Part shown: positions 13,985 to 21,830 of the stretch, piece after piece
Numbering within the stretch: position 1 is the first letter of the stretch
Layout of the letters: each line of letters starts with the position of its first letter
IMG/VR virus record: IMGVR_UViG_3300044655_000285
Location: 1 to 38,837 of that record
DNA: 38,837 nt
Direction: 5' to 3' (one strand)
From: a virus
Notes under the pieces: generated by a model
What the model was told of the DNA's origin: nothing
Seen by the model: only the letters and a program-made list of their open reading frames with translations
The model's database searches: none
Position numbers and translations under genes: made by a program

Positions 13985-14122
13985 GTGTTAAGAGAAGCTC
14001 AACACCACGATGTCGCACATCTCATACGAGTCATAGGTGGAGACCACGAAGTTTACGAAGTGGTACTACCTTGACCGTATGGTAAGATGAAGACTCGTGT
14101 GTGAAGCCTAATAGCGGCTTTG
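13985..14122 (+). ncRNA. Candidate structured RNA, about 140 nt
   Basis: The fold I can draw by hand is as follows. Hairpin 1 is 13985-14005 (GTGTT/AACAC plus GAG/CTC). Hairpin 2 is 14009-14021 (GATGT-CGC-ACATC). A 10-bp stem (14023-14032 with 14092-14101) encloses a long hairpin (AGGTGG..ACCAC / GTGGT..CTACCT, 14035-14071) and a short one (14074-14083). Hairpin 4 is 14102-14122 (7 bp, 7-nt loop). Four pairs are G-U on plus-strand RNA and would be A-C mismatches on minus-strand RNA, which favours plus. GC is about 48 percent by hand count. No good plus promoter lies just upstream, so the strand remains open. Confidence 0.45.
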
Positions 14123-14540
14123 GAGCGGTCGTAAATAGGATGGAATTTAGCATTGAAAAGCGGATAAAGCAGGGTGAAACATAATGTTTTTGGGTACAAA
14201 ATTATATATCTAGAACATTCTGTAAGAACTCTAACAAAATCAGTGGGATAGGATCAATTATAATATATGATATCATAGGCATACAATGGTACAATATCAT
14301 AGCAATGTGTACCACATCATTATCATTCATTACATTAATTAATCTCACACTATAGTCATCATCATTACAATCTTCATATGGGGGGGATACTATCACCGTT
14401 AATAAGAAATTATTATAGGTACACACCTCATACAACAGAAGGTAAATTAGGGGATACTGGACATCGTTAGACTACAATAATAAAAAAGAACTTGACTACT
14501 GTGCTCGGTGGTGGTGTTAAGTCTACCACCCCTCGCAGGG
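14123..14540. other. Stretch without a convincing gene
   Basis: Between the RNA candidate and the divergent promoters there is AT-rich sequence with one 77-codon minus frame (14202-14435). That frame lacks a ribosome binding site and has odd composition (runs of Ile, Met, Pro, Asp). A run of seven G lies near 14380. GGTGGT and ACCACC near 14501-14530 form a hairpin that could be a leader structure. I see nothing firm. Confidence 0.5.
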
Positions 14541-14570
14541 ATTACAGTTGTGCTCACTGAATTATGTCAA
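14541..14570 (-). promoter_or_regulatory. Putative leftward early promoter
   Basis: Read on the minus strand there is a perfect TTGACA (14570-14565), an 18-bp spacer and TGTAAT (14546-14541). It points at the leftward operon and lies back to back with the rightward promoters. The -10 box is one mismatch from consensus and lacks the TGN extension found in the rightward set. Confidence 0.5.
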
Positions 14571-14593
14571 GTACTTTATTTAATTACTAAGTA

Positions 14594-14622
14594 TTGACAA
14601 ATGAATAAAAATATGATATAAT
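14594..14622 (+). promoter_or_regulatory. Sigma70-type promoter, rightward
   Basis: TTGACA at 14594-14599, exactly 17 bp, then TATAAT at 14617-14622 preceded by TGA (extended -10). It points to the packaging and structural arm and starts a leader of about 220 bases. Confidence 0.85.
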
Positions 14623-14637
14623 ATTTGTATTAGTAAA

Positions 14638-14652
14638 GCAATTATAAATTGC
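14638..14652. promoter_or_regulatory. Operator-like inverted repeat
   Basis: GCAATT-ATA-AATTGC lies just past the expected start of the promoter at 14594. A dyad in this place could bind a repressor or form a small 5' hairpin. No regulator gene is recognised in the window. Confidence 0.35.
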
Positions 14653-14726
14653 AAATAACTATTACTATAACTAATAAGAAAAAAAAAACAAATATTCTAT
14701 CTTAGATCATTCGGTGATAGTCTATC

Positions 14727-14741
14727 TAGAACTCTGTTCTA
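14727..14741. promoter_or_regulatory. Operator-like inverted repeat
   Basis: TAGAAC-TCT-GTTCTA is a perfect 6-bp dyad between the two rightward promoters. It differs in sequence from the dyad at 14638, so one protein binding both is unlikely. Confidence 0.35.
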
Positions 14742-14783
14742 AATCCTTCTTTATAAATAAACATAACCTTCTTTAAATTCTTC

Positions 14784-14812
14784 TTGACAAATTATATTCT
14801 TTGTGGTATAAT
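14784..14812 (+). promoter_or_regulatory. Sigma70-type promoter for the packaging genes
   Basis: TTGACA at 14784-14789, 17 bp, TATAAT at 14807-14812 with TGG immediately before. The first gene starts 35 bases downstream. It shares TTGACAAAT and GTGGTATAATTGT with the promoter at 26633. Confidence 0.9.
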
Positions 14813-14846
14813 TGTATCATATCCTTCGTAAAAGAAATAAGATACT

Positions 14847-15224
14847 ATGGCAGGTAGACGTTCAATTGATGAGACTAATAAGATCCGAGCTTCACTCGGT
14901 CTAAGTGTTATCCCTAAGGCTAAAAAGAAAAGTACTGCAATTCTTCCTAATGAAAGGAAGGCTAGAGCTCAAGAGATCTTGTCCGAGATGCTTACTAAGA
15001 AAAGTAAAGCTATCGTACAACGTATCATGGACAAAGCTCTTAATGATGAAGATGAAGATCAGATGGCTTGTCTCAAGCTATGTGTTGATCGTATGATTCC
15101 AGTTTCCTACTTTGAAAAAGAAAAGAGTGGGAACAAAGGTGTTACTATTCAGATTGTCGGAGTGGGACAAACTACAATCCAAGAGGATGAAGATGTTATT
15201 GATGGTGAAGTCATAGATGGCTGA
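14847..15224 (+). CDS. Putative terminase small subunit, 125 aa
   Basis: This 125-residue protein opens the packaging operon. It is basic and helical in the first two thirds (MAGRRSIDETNKIRASLGLS, KARAQEILSEMLTKKSK, IVQRIMDKAL) and has a beta/acidic end (GVTIQIVGVG, DVIDGEVIDG). Size, position ahead of TerL and the putative DNA-binding helices suggest the DNA-recognition subunit of the terminase. Sequence similarity to a named family is not visible to me, so the call rests on context. It overlaps the next gene by eight bases. Confidence 0.55.
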   Translation: MAGRRSIDETNKIRASLGLSVIPKAKKKSTAILPNERKARAQEILSEMLTKKSKAIVQRIMDKALNDEDEDQMACLKLCVDRMIPVSYFEKEKSGNKGVTIQIVGVGQTTIQEDEDVIDGEVIDG

Positions 15225-16143
15225 TAAGAACAATCCTTTCAAAGGTGGTAAGTTTACTCCTTATGGAGTAGTATCTGCTATAGAAGGTACACCTAAAAAT
15301 ATTTGGCAAGCTCTTCCTAAATATCTTAAAGAAAAAGGAAAGACTGCTGTTAATACCTATGAGACTATAGATAAAATATTTAAAGGTGAAATTGATCCTG
15401 AATCTCCTGAAGGTATGCAAGCAGCTATGTCTGCTGCTATGATGGTAGGTACTGGAGGAGTAGGAGCTTCTGGTGCTGTAGGTGGTCCTGGTACTATGGG
15501 AATGTTCATAGGTAGAAATGCTGCTACCTTTGATAAAGCTGCTGCAGAAGAAGCTCTTAATATGGCTAAGGCAGGATTTAATGCAACAGATATTTTAAAA
15601 CAAACAGGAACTCGTAGGTGGAAATCTGGTGCTAGACAAGAGTTAGATGATAGTTCTGCTATATTTAAAAAGGATTATCTAGATCTTCCTTTTGCAAATA
15701 CTAGATTAAAGTCTATGATAGATCATCCTGAACTTTTTAAAGCTTATCCAGAGTTAGAAAATCTTAAGATAATAGTTAGAGACGACCTTCCAGCAAAGAA
15801 TGCTGCAATGATCTTTAATAGGAATGAAGCTCATATTTCTAGAGAAGATGTTAATTCTAAAGATATTGAACCTTTGTTACATGAAATTCAACACTGGATT
15901 CAAAATAAAGAAGGATGGCAATCAGGTGCAAATCTTAATGATTTCATAGGAGGGCCTCATGTGCTTCCTTCAGGACAACAAGTTAATTTAACTCCTCTAG
16001 ATAAATATATAATGAGTCCTGGTGAAAATGAGGCTGTCGCTACAGAGGCTAGACGTTTACTAAGTAGTTCTGAAAGAAGAAATAGATTACCTGAAGAAGA
16101 CTTTCCAATAGACTACATAAACATGTATGATTTTTATAGATAA
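15217..16143 (+). CDS. Polyvalent-protein-type domain with HExxH metallopeptidase motif
   Basis: The 308-residue product starts with an Ala/Gly/Met-rich amphipathic segment (near 68-98). It continues with GMFIGRNAATFDKAAAEEAL and a helix, then a region ending in LLHEIQHWIQNKEGW near 218. HEIQH is a zincin HExxH motif with a downstream Glu-rich helix (ENEAVATEARRLL) that may hold the third ligand. The layout matches the large polyvalent protein-associated domains that Iyer and colleagues describe in phage proteins delivered into the host. Here it stands alone between the terminase subunits and overlaps both. It may be a capsid-borne protease, maturation protease or host effector. Confidence 0.7.
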   Translation: MADKNNPFKGGKFTPYGVVSAIEGTPKNIWQALPKYLKEKGKTAVNTYETIDKIFKGEIDPESPEGMQAAMSAAMMVGTGGVGASGAVGGPGTMGMFIGRNAATFDKAAAEEALNMAKAGFNATDILKQTGTRRWKSGARQELDDSSAIFKKDYLDLPFANTRLKSMIDHPELFKAYPELENLKIIVRDDLPAKNAAMIFNRNEAHISREDVNSKDIEPLLHEIQHWIQNKEGWQSGANLNDFIGGPHVLPSGQQVNLTPLDKYIMSPGENEAVATEARRLLSSSERRNRLPEEDFPIDYINMYDFYR

Positions 16144-17399
16144 TGGCTAACTTAGAAGTAAAGCTTCATGAGAAGCAACTAGAGATCTTTAATGATCAGC
16201 ATCGTTTTAAAGTTGTAGCAGCAGGACGTCGATTCGGTAAGTCTCGTCTAGCAGCCTGGACTTTAATTATTGAAGCTCTAAAGAGCTCAGATAAAGATGT
16301 ATTCTATGTAGCTCCTACTTATCAACAGGCTAGAGATATTCTCTGGTCTTTGTTAAAAGAAATTGGGCATGATGTTATTGCATCTGCTCATGAGAACACT
16401 TCAGTACTTACACTGATTAATGGTCGTAAGATCTATCTAAAAGGATCTGATAGACCTGATACACTTCGTGGTGTTGGTCTTGCATACGTCGTAATCGACG
16501 AGTACGCTGACATGAAACCACAGGTGTTTGAACAGATTCTGCGCCCAGCTCTAGCTGACGTACAGGGTGGAGCTCTATTCATTGGTACGCCTAAAGGTCG
16601 TAATCACTTCTACGAACTCTTTAAGTACTGTGAATCTGAGAAGGATGAAGAGTGGGCTGGCTTCCATTATACATCTTACGATAACCCATTATTGCCGCAC
16701 TCTGAGATTGAGAAGGCTAAACTCTCTATGTCTAGCTTTGCATTTAGACAAGAGTTTATGGCTTCTTTCGAAGCTGCAAGTAGAGATCTATTCAAAGAAG
16801 AATGGATTCAGATTGAAGAAGAAGAACCTTCCGACGGAAGATACTTTATTGCAGTCGACTTGGCAGGCTTCATTAATGTAGATAGAGAGTCTGGTAATAA
16901 GAACAAGAAGTTAGATGAAACTGCTATTGCTATTGTTAAGGTTCATGACAACGGTTGGTGGGTTGCTGAAATTAAACATGGTAGGTGGGACATCAAAGAA
17001 ACCTGTCAACAGATTATGAATGCTGTTGTTAACTACGAACCAGTAGCAGTAGGTATTGAGAAGGGGTCACTAAAGAATGCTGCCCTTCCTTATCTTACAG
17101 ATTTAATGAGACGGCATAATCACTACTTCCGAATAGATGACGTGACTCATGGAAACCAAAAGAAAACAGATCGTATTGTCTGGGCTCTTCAAGGTAGATT
17201 TGAACATGGTAAGGTACAACTTAACTATGGAGATTGGAATAACGAGTTTGTAGATCAACTTGTCAACTTCCCTAACTCACAGTTACATGATGACTTGATT
17301 GATGCTCTTGCTTATATTGATCAAATTCAAGTAGTTGAGTACTTCCAAGACTACGATGAAGAAGAGTATGAACCAATGGACGCTTATGCAGGATATTAA
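16143..17399 (+). CDS. Terminase large subunit (TerL)
   Basis: The 418-residue packaging motor has an ATPase with Walker A AGRRFGKSR (27-35), Walker B YVVIDEYAD (Asp-Glu near 119-120) and coupling motif FIGTPKGRN near 145. The RNase H-fold nuclease follows, with FIAVDLAG (Asp near 238), a second acidic site (KKLDETAIAI) and HDDLIDALAY near 382. It cuts genome concatemers and drives DNA into the procapsid through the portal. It starts in a TAATG overlap with the metallopeptidase-like gene. The C-terminus is acidic and Tyr-rich. Confidence 0.96.
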   Translation: MANLEVKLHEKQLEIFNDQHRFKVVAAGRRFGKSRLAAWTLIIEALKSSDKDVFYVAPTYQQARDILWSLLKEIGHDVIASAHENTSVLTLINGRKIYLKGSDRPDTLRGVGLAYVVIDEYADMKPQVFEQILRPALADVQGGALFIGTPKGRNHFYELFKYCESEKDEEWAGFHYTSYDNPLLPHSEIEKAKLSMSSFAFRQEFMASFEAASRDLFKEEWIQIEEEEPSDGRYFIAVDLAGFINVDRESGNKNKKLDETAIAIVKVHDNGWWVAEIKHGRWDIKETCQQIMNAVVNYEPVAVGIEKGSLKNAALPYLTDLMRRHNHYFRIDDVTHGNQKKTDRIVWALQGRFEHGKVQLNYGDWNNEFVDQLVNFPNSQLHDDLIDALAYIDQIQVVEYFQDYDEEEYEPMDAYAGY

Positions 17400-17413
17400 C
17401 TTAGGAAAAAAAG

Positions 17414-19384
17414 ATGCAGAATAAATTAGTAGAATGGGTTGTTGAATATGCTGACGAGTGGAGAGAACACCGTGATATCAACTATCTAGAAGACTGGAAA
17501 GAATTCGAACGTTTATGGCGAGGTGAGTGGGCTGCTGAGGATCGTACTCGTGAATCAGAACGTAGTCGTATCACATCACCAGCACTACAACAAGCTATTG
17601 AGAATCATACAGCTGAGATTGAAGAAGCTGTCTTTGGTCAAGGAGCTAACTTCTTTGACATTGAAGATGACATGAAGGACCAAGATAAAGGCGACATTGA
17701 ATACCTTAAAGCCTACATGAAAGAATGCTTCAAAAAGAATAAGACTCGTAAGAACATTGGTGATTCTATCTTATTAGGTTCTATCTATGGTACTGGTATT
17801 GGTGAAGTTATTACTAAGAAAGTAAAAGAATTAGTACCTGCTACTGAGAAACTAGAAGATATTAATGCTATGGTTATTGGTACACTAGAAACTGACAAGG
17901 TTAGTGTAACACTTAAACCAATTTCTCCTCAGAATTTCCTTATTGATCCTACTGCAACTACCATTGATGACGCTTTAGGCTGTGCTATTGAAGAGTTTGT
18001 ATCTGCACATACCATTGCTCAGAACATTAAGAAGGGTATTTACAAAGATGTTAAGTCTATGGGTGATGAATCTTCACCTGATTCTGACTTAGAAACATCA
18101 TGGATTGATCAAGAATTCCAAGATGACAAGATCCGTATCTTGCGTTACTATGGTTTAGTACCTAAACATTTGCTAGATGCCTCTAAAGAAGAGGGAGATA
18201 TAGTTGATCTCTTCGAACCAGAGGGAGAATCTGAGGTAATGGAAGAGTATGGTGACTTAGTAGAGGCTATTGTTGTCATTGCAGATGATCAATACCTACT
18301 AAAAGCTGAAGAAAATCCTTACATGATGAAGGATCGTCCAGTTGTAGCCTACCAAGATGACACAATTCCTAACAGATTCTGGGGTCGTGGTGTAGCCGAG
18401 AAGGGTTACAACATGCAAAAGGCTATTGATGCACAGATTCGTAGTCATATTGACTCATTAGCTCTAACAACTGTACCAATGATGGCTATGGATGCTACTC
18501 GTTTACCACGAGGTAGTAAATTTGAGGTACGTCCAGGTAAATCTATCTTGACAAATGGTAATCCTGCAGAGATCTTGATGCCATTCCGCTTTGGTACCAC
18601 AGATTCAGGTAATATTGAGACAGCTGCTAAGTTTGAAACCATGTTATTGCAGGCAACAGGTACCTTAGATACAGCTGCTATGCAGGCACAACCTGTGGGC
18701 GGTGAGTTATCTATTCAGTTGTCAAGCATTATTAAGAAAAACAAACGTACTCTTGTAAACTTCCAAGATCAATTCTTGATTCCTTTCATTGAGAAAGCAG
18801 CTTGGCGCTTTATGCAGTTTGATCCAGACAATTTCCCAGTTAAAGACTGGAAGTTTGTCCCTGCATCTACACTAGGTATGCTTGCTCGTGAAGTAGAACA
18901 ACAACAGTTTATTAACTTGATGAAGACTCTAGGACCTGACAGTCCCCTAGTACCTATCTTAATGCAAGGTGTGATTGAGACATCTAACCTAGCTAATAAA
19001 CAACAGTTGTTACAGATGCTAGCTCAAGCTATGCAACCTAATCCACAGCAACAACAGATGGAACAGATGCAAATGCAACTACAAGCTGGTCTTGTACAGG
19101 CACAAACAGCAGATCTTACTACTAAAGCTCAGAAGCAACAAGCTGAAGCTCAGAAGACTGCAGTTGAAACTCAATTACTACCTGAAGAAATTAAAGCTAA
19201 ACAGATTGCAGCTTTATCTACTAACTTAGATGCTGGTAATGGTGATGATAAAGAGTTTGAACGTCGTGTTAAAGTAGCAGACCTACTACTTAAAGAGAAG
19301 AAAGTAGATCTACAAGAGCAAGACATGATGCAGAATCGTGAGATTGTTAAGATGCAAATGAAAAACAACTTGACAAATGACTAA
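17414..19384 (+). CDS. Portal protein (head-tail connector)
   Basis: The 656-residue protein follows TerL by 14 bases and has the features of podoviral portals. These are an N-terminal segment with acidic and aromatic residues (LEDWKEFERLWRGEW), a central GSIYGTGIGEV turn, the domain PISPQNFLIDPTAT near 175, and RPVVAYQDDTIPNRFWGRGV near 313. It ends with a Gln-rich coiled tail (NPQQQQMEQMQMQLQ near 543, then Ala/Gln helix) forming the crown or barrel. It forms the dodecameric ring at the capsid vertex. A strong promoter for the next genes overlaps its last codons. Confidence 0.93.
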   Translation: MQNKLVEWVVEYADEWREHRDINYLEDWKEFERLWRGEWAAEDRTRESERSRITSPALQQAIENHTAEIEEAVFGQGANFFDIEDDMKDQDKGDIEYLKAYMKECFKKNKTRKNIGDSILLGSIYGTGIGEVITKKVKELVPATEKLEDINAMVIGTLETDKVSVTLKPISPQNFLIDPTATTIDDALGCAIEEFVSAHTIAQNIKKGIYKDVKSMGDESSPDSDLETSWIDQEFQDDKIRILRYYGLVPKHLLDASKEEGDIVDLFEPEGESEVMEEYGDLVEAIVVIADDQYLLKAEENPYMMKDRPVVAYQDDTIPNRFWGRGVAEKGYNMQKAIDAQIRSHIDSLALTTVPMMAMDATRLPRGSKFEVRPGKSILTNGNPAEILMPFRFGTTDSGNIETAAKFETMLLQATGTLDTAAMQAQPVGGELSIQLSSIIKKNKRTLVNFQDQFLIPFIEKAAWRFMQFDPDNFPVKDWKFVPASTLGMLAREVEQQQFINLMKTLGPDSPLVPILMQGVIETSNLANKQQLLQMLAQAMQPNPQQQQMEQMQMQLQAGLVQAQTADLTTKAQKQQAEAQKTAVETQLLPEEIKAKQIAALSTNLDAGNGDDKEFERRVKVADLLLKEKKVDLQEQDMMQNREIVKMQMKNNLTND

Positions 19385-19398
19385 TCTTATGGTATAAT
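19370..19398 (+). promoter_or_regulatory. Sigma70-type promoter for scaffold and capsid
   Basis: TTGACA at 19370-19375 lies inside the last codons of the portal gene, followed by 17 bp and TATAAT at 19393-19398 with TGG just before. It would boost the 78-aa, scaffold and capsid genes ending at the terminator at 21590. Confidence 0.9.
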
Positions 19399-19450
19399 TA
19401 TCTTAATAGAATGACTATTATAACATACTTTTTAAAAGGATGCAATAGTT

Positions 19451-19687
19451 TTGGATCAAGAATTACAAAAATATTATGAAGAACGTTTTACAACTATGGC
19501 AACACAAGGTTGGCGTGACTTCATAGAAGATGTAGAAAATTTCTATGAGAACTATAATAGGGTGAATACTATAGAAACCTTTGAAGAGTTCCATAAACGT
19601 AAAGGGCAGTTGGATATTCTACAATGGATTCTCTCACTAAAAGATGTGAGTGAACAAACCTACGAAGAATTACAACAAGAAGATTAA
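19451..19687 (+). CDS. Conserved small podovirus protein, 78 aa, TTG start
   Basis: The 78-residue acidic helical protein begins at a TTG (MDQELQKYYEERF), with AGGA about ten bases upstream. The N-terminal pattern LQKYYEERFTTMATQGWRDF and the RKGQLDILQWILSLKDVSE block match a short protein located between portal and scaffold in many T7-like phages, as I recall it, without assigned function. The conserved N-terminus argues for the TTG rather than the internal ATG at residue 16. It may act in head assembly, given its place. Confidence 0.75.
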   Translation: MDQELQKYYEERFTTMATQGWRDFIEDVENFYENYNRVNTIETFEEFHKRKGQLDILQWILSLKDVSEQTYEELQQED

Positions 19688-19704
19688 CTTAGGCTTTCCA
19701 AGTA

Positions 19705-19745
19705 TGGCAATTTACTTGGGTAAAAAAGTAAATATAATATTGCCA
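19705..19745 (+). promoter_or_regulatory. Nested inverted repeat upstream of the scaffold gene
   Basis: TGGCA (19705) and TGCCA (19741) enclose ATTTACTT - eight bases - AAGTAAAT. CCAAGTAT also occurs twice around it, at 19698 and 19765. It sits in the 128-base gap before the scaffold gene and could be an RNA stability or processing hairpin. Confidence 0.45.
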
Positions 19746-19815
19746 AAAAAGAAATTAGATACTGCCAAGTATTTAGTTCCTTTCCTACAATGCTATTAAG
19801 CACGGGAGAAATAAT

Positions 19816-20601
19816 ATGGCACAAGACTTAGATGATGTTTTAGTTAGTTCAATCGAAGAAGAGAACTTTGATCTTCCAGACAATCCTCAAGGTGAGGAAT
19901 CTGTAGCATCAGGGGCTCCATCTGAGGATGATCTACCAGAGAAGTATCGTGGCAAGACCGCAAAAGAAATTGCATCAATGCACCAAGAAGCTGAAAAGTT
20001 AATTGGAAAGCAGGGCAGTGAAGTCGGTGAGTTACGACGTGTGGTAGATGACTACATTAGAGCACAAACATCGAAAGACTTAAAGACAAAGGAACCAGAA
20101 CTAGATGATGGTGATTTCTTTGTTGATCCAAAGAGTACTGTTAATAAAGCAATTGATAATCATCCTGCTATTCTCGAAGCTAAGAAAGCTTCATTTGAGA
20201 TGAAGAAGGCCGATACTCTATCAAGGTTAGGTGCTAAATACCCTGACTTTATGGAGACTGTAGAAGATCCTGCCTTTGGTGACTGGATTAAAAGTTCTAA
20301 GGTACGTACAGAATTATTTGTTCGTGCTGAAAGTCAACTAGACTTTGATTCTGCAGATGAGTTATTAGCTACTTGGAAAGAGAAACAATCAATCACTAAG
20401 AAAGCATTGGACACTTCGAAGATGGACAGAGATAAACAACTTCAAACAGCCGACGTAGGTTCTAATTCATCTACTGAAAAGGTTTCTAAAAAGAAATATC
20501 GTCGAAGCGATATTATTAGACTTATGCAAACTGACCGAGCCAAGTATGACGCATTATCTGAAGAGATTTTGAAGGCATATGCGGAGGGTCGAGTAATATA
20601 A
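19816..20601 (+). CDS. Scaffolding protein
   Basis: The 261-residue acidic protein has a disordered Asp/Glu start, the block DDLPEKYRGKTAKEIASMHQ near 37, and EKLIGKQGSEVGELRRVVDDY near 60. Long helices and a basic C-terminus (KKKYRRSDIIRLMQ near 228) follow. This matches the capsid scaffold of T7-like phages, where the basic end contacts the coat protein. It lies directly before the major capsid gene (23-base gap). It should be removed or released after procapsid assembly. Confidence 0.88.
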   Translation: MAQDLDDVLVSSIEEENFDLPDNPQGEESVASGAPSEDDLPEKYRGKTAKEIASMHQEAEKLIGKQGSEVGELRRVVDDYIRAQTSKDLKTKEPELDDGDFFVDPKSTVNKAIDNHPAILEAKKASFEMKKADTLSRLGAKYPDFMETVEDPAFGDWIKSSKVRTELFVRAESQLDFDSADELLATWKEKQSITKKALDTSKMDRDKQLQTADVGSNSSTEKVSKKKYRRSDIIRLMQTDRAKYDALSEEILKAYAEGRVI

Positions 20602-20624
20602 CATTTTAGAAAAGGAAATTAATT

Positions 20625-21575
20625 ATGGCTTTAGGCTCTAATCACGTAACCACAACTACCGCTGCAAACTTTGTTCCAGAAATTTGGAGTGATGAGATTG
20701 TAGCAACTTATGAAAAGTCTCTTGTAGCTGCTAAGCTCTTTAAGACAATGCCAATGACAGGTAAGAAAGGTGATACAATTCACATTCCTACCCCTACTCG
20801 TGGCGCTGCTTCTTTAAAAGCTGCAAATACACAAGTAACTTTACAAGCATCAACAGATAGCGATATCGCTGTTGTTGTAGACAAACACTATGAATACTCA
20901 AAAGTTATTGAGGATATCGTAGAAGTACAAGCTCTAGCTTCAATGCGTCAATTCTACACTACAGATGCAGGTTATGCACTTGGTCGTCAAGTTGATAGCT
21001 CATTGTTACAACTAGGTCGTACATTCAATGGCGGTTCAGCAGGTGCTCGTTATAATGCTGCTTACATCGGTGGTGACGGTACTACATTGTTTGACTACAC
21101 AGCTAACACAAATACAGGTAATGCTTCTGCATTGACTGATGCTGCTATCCGTCGTACAATCCAACGTCTTGATGACAATGATATTCCTGAAGAAGGTCGC
21201 TTCATGATTATCCCTCCATCAGCACGTAACACATTGATGGGTATTGCTCGTTTCACTGAACAAGCTTTCGTTGGTGAAGTAGGTAATGGTAACACAATTC
21301 GTACAGGTCAAATCGGTAACATCTATGGTATTCCAGTTTATGTTTCATCTAACTGTGACTACTTGAATAGTGCTGCTGATGGTTCAGGTACAAACTTAGG
21401 CCGTGCAGTATTGATCGGTCACCGTGATGCTGCTGTTCTTGTTGAACAACAAAAAGTTCGTTCACAAGCTCAGTACAAACAAGAGTACTTAGGCACTCTA
21501 TACACTGCAGATACAATCTACGGTGTTAAAGAGTTGCGTGACAATGCTTGTTTCGCATTAGCAGTTCCTTTATAA
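20625..21575 (+). CDS. Major capsid protein
   Basis: This 316-residue protein (MALGSNHVTTTTAANFVPEI) shows the HK97-fold coat-protein style of podoviruses: an N-arm WSDEIVATYEKSLVAAKLF, MTGKKGDTIHIPTP near 46, and a long helix region VIEDIVEVQALASMRQFYTT near 98. The C-terminal A-domain segment contains GIPVYVSSNC near 240 and AVLIGHRDAAVLVEQQ near 265. It follows the scaffold gene and ends 14 bases before a strong terminator, as expected for the most highly expressed structural gene. Codon choice here is the most uniform in the window. Confidence 0.95.
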   Translation: MALGSNHVTTTTAANFVPEIWSDEIVATYEKSLVAAKLFKTMPMTGKKGDTIHIPTPTRGAASLKAANTQVTLQASTDSDIAVVVDKHYEYSKVIEDIVEVQALASMRQFYTTDAGYALGRQVDSSLLQLGRTFNGGSAGARYNAAYIGGDGTTLFDYTANTNTGNASALTDAAIRRTIQRLDDNDIPEEGRFMIIPPSARNTLMGIARFTEQAFVGEVGNGNTIRTGQIGNIYGIPVYVSSNCDYLNSAADGSGTNLGRAVLIGHRDAAVLVEQQKVRSQAQYKQEYLGTLYTADTIYGVKELRDNACFALAVPL

Positions 21576-21589
21576 GAAACTGATAGATG

Positions 21590-21616
21590 GCCCTTGCTTA
21601 GGCAGGGGCTATTTTT
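21590..21616 (+). terminator. Rho-independent terminator after the capsid gene
   Basis: GCCCTTGC-TTAG-GCAGGGGC forms an 8-bp stem with one G-U pair and a 4-base loop, followed by TATTTTT. It limits transcription from the 19370 promoter into the fibre genes. Confidence 0.92.
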
Positions 21617-21661
21617 ATGGGTACTTTTCTAGTATCTATAAGAATATTCAAGGAGATCTAA

Positions 21662-21829
21662 ATGAAATTCAAATGTTTACAATCAGGTGTGGTAATCGAG
21701 TTCGTTCAAGAACAAGATATTAAAACAACTCTAGATAATCCAGCTTATGAAGTATATGAAGAACCAGTAGTTGCTCCTAAAAAAGAAACTAAAAAAGTAG
21801 AAGTTAAAGTTGAATCTGTAGAGGAATAG
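21662..21829 (+). CDS. Small protein, 55 aa, Lys/Glu/Val-rich end
   Basis: An ATG at 21662 with AAGGAG seven bases upstream opens 55 codons, MKFKCLQSGVVIEFVQEQDI. The N-terminal 30 residues look like a small beta unit, and the tail is a charged Lys-Glu-Val repeat (KKETKKVEVKVESVEE). It ends one base before the fibre gene start. Similar short proteins sit after the capsid gene in related podoviruses; the role may be head decoration or connection, which is inference. Confidence 0.7.
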   Translation: MKFKCLQSGVVIEFVQEQDIKTTLDNPAYEVYEEPVVAPKKETKKVEVKVESVEE

Positions 21830-21830
21830 T

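Noticed and set aside
13819-14085. Plus-strand 88-codon frame
   Set aside because: Antisense to the well-supported 54-aa membrane gene and into the RNA candidate; no ribosome site.
14102-14122. tRNA arm
   Set aside because: A 5- to 7-bp stem with a 7-base loop looks tRNA-like, but the loop lacks U33 or TTC and no acceptor stem or other arms fit.
14202-14435. Minus-strand 77-codon frame
   Set aside because: No ribosome binding site, odd composition rich in Ile, Met and Pro, and isolated from the coupled gene chain. Treated as chance.
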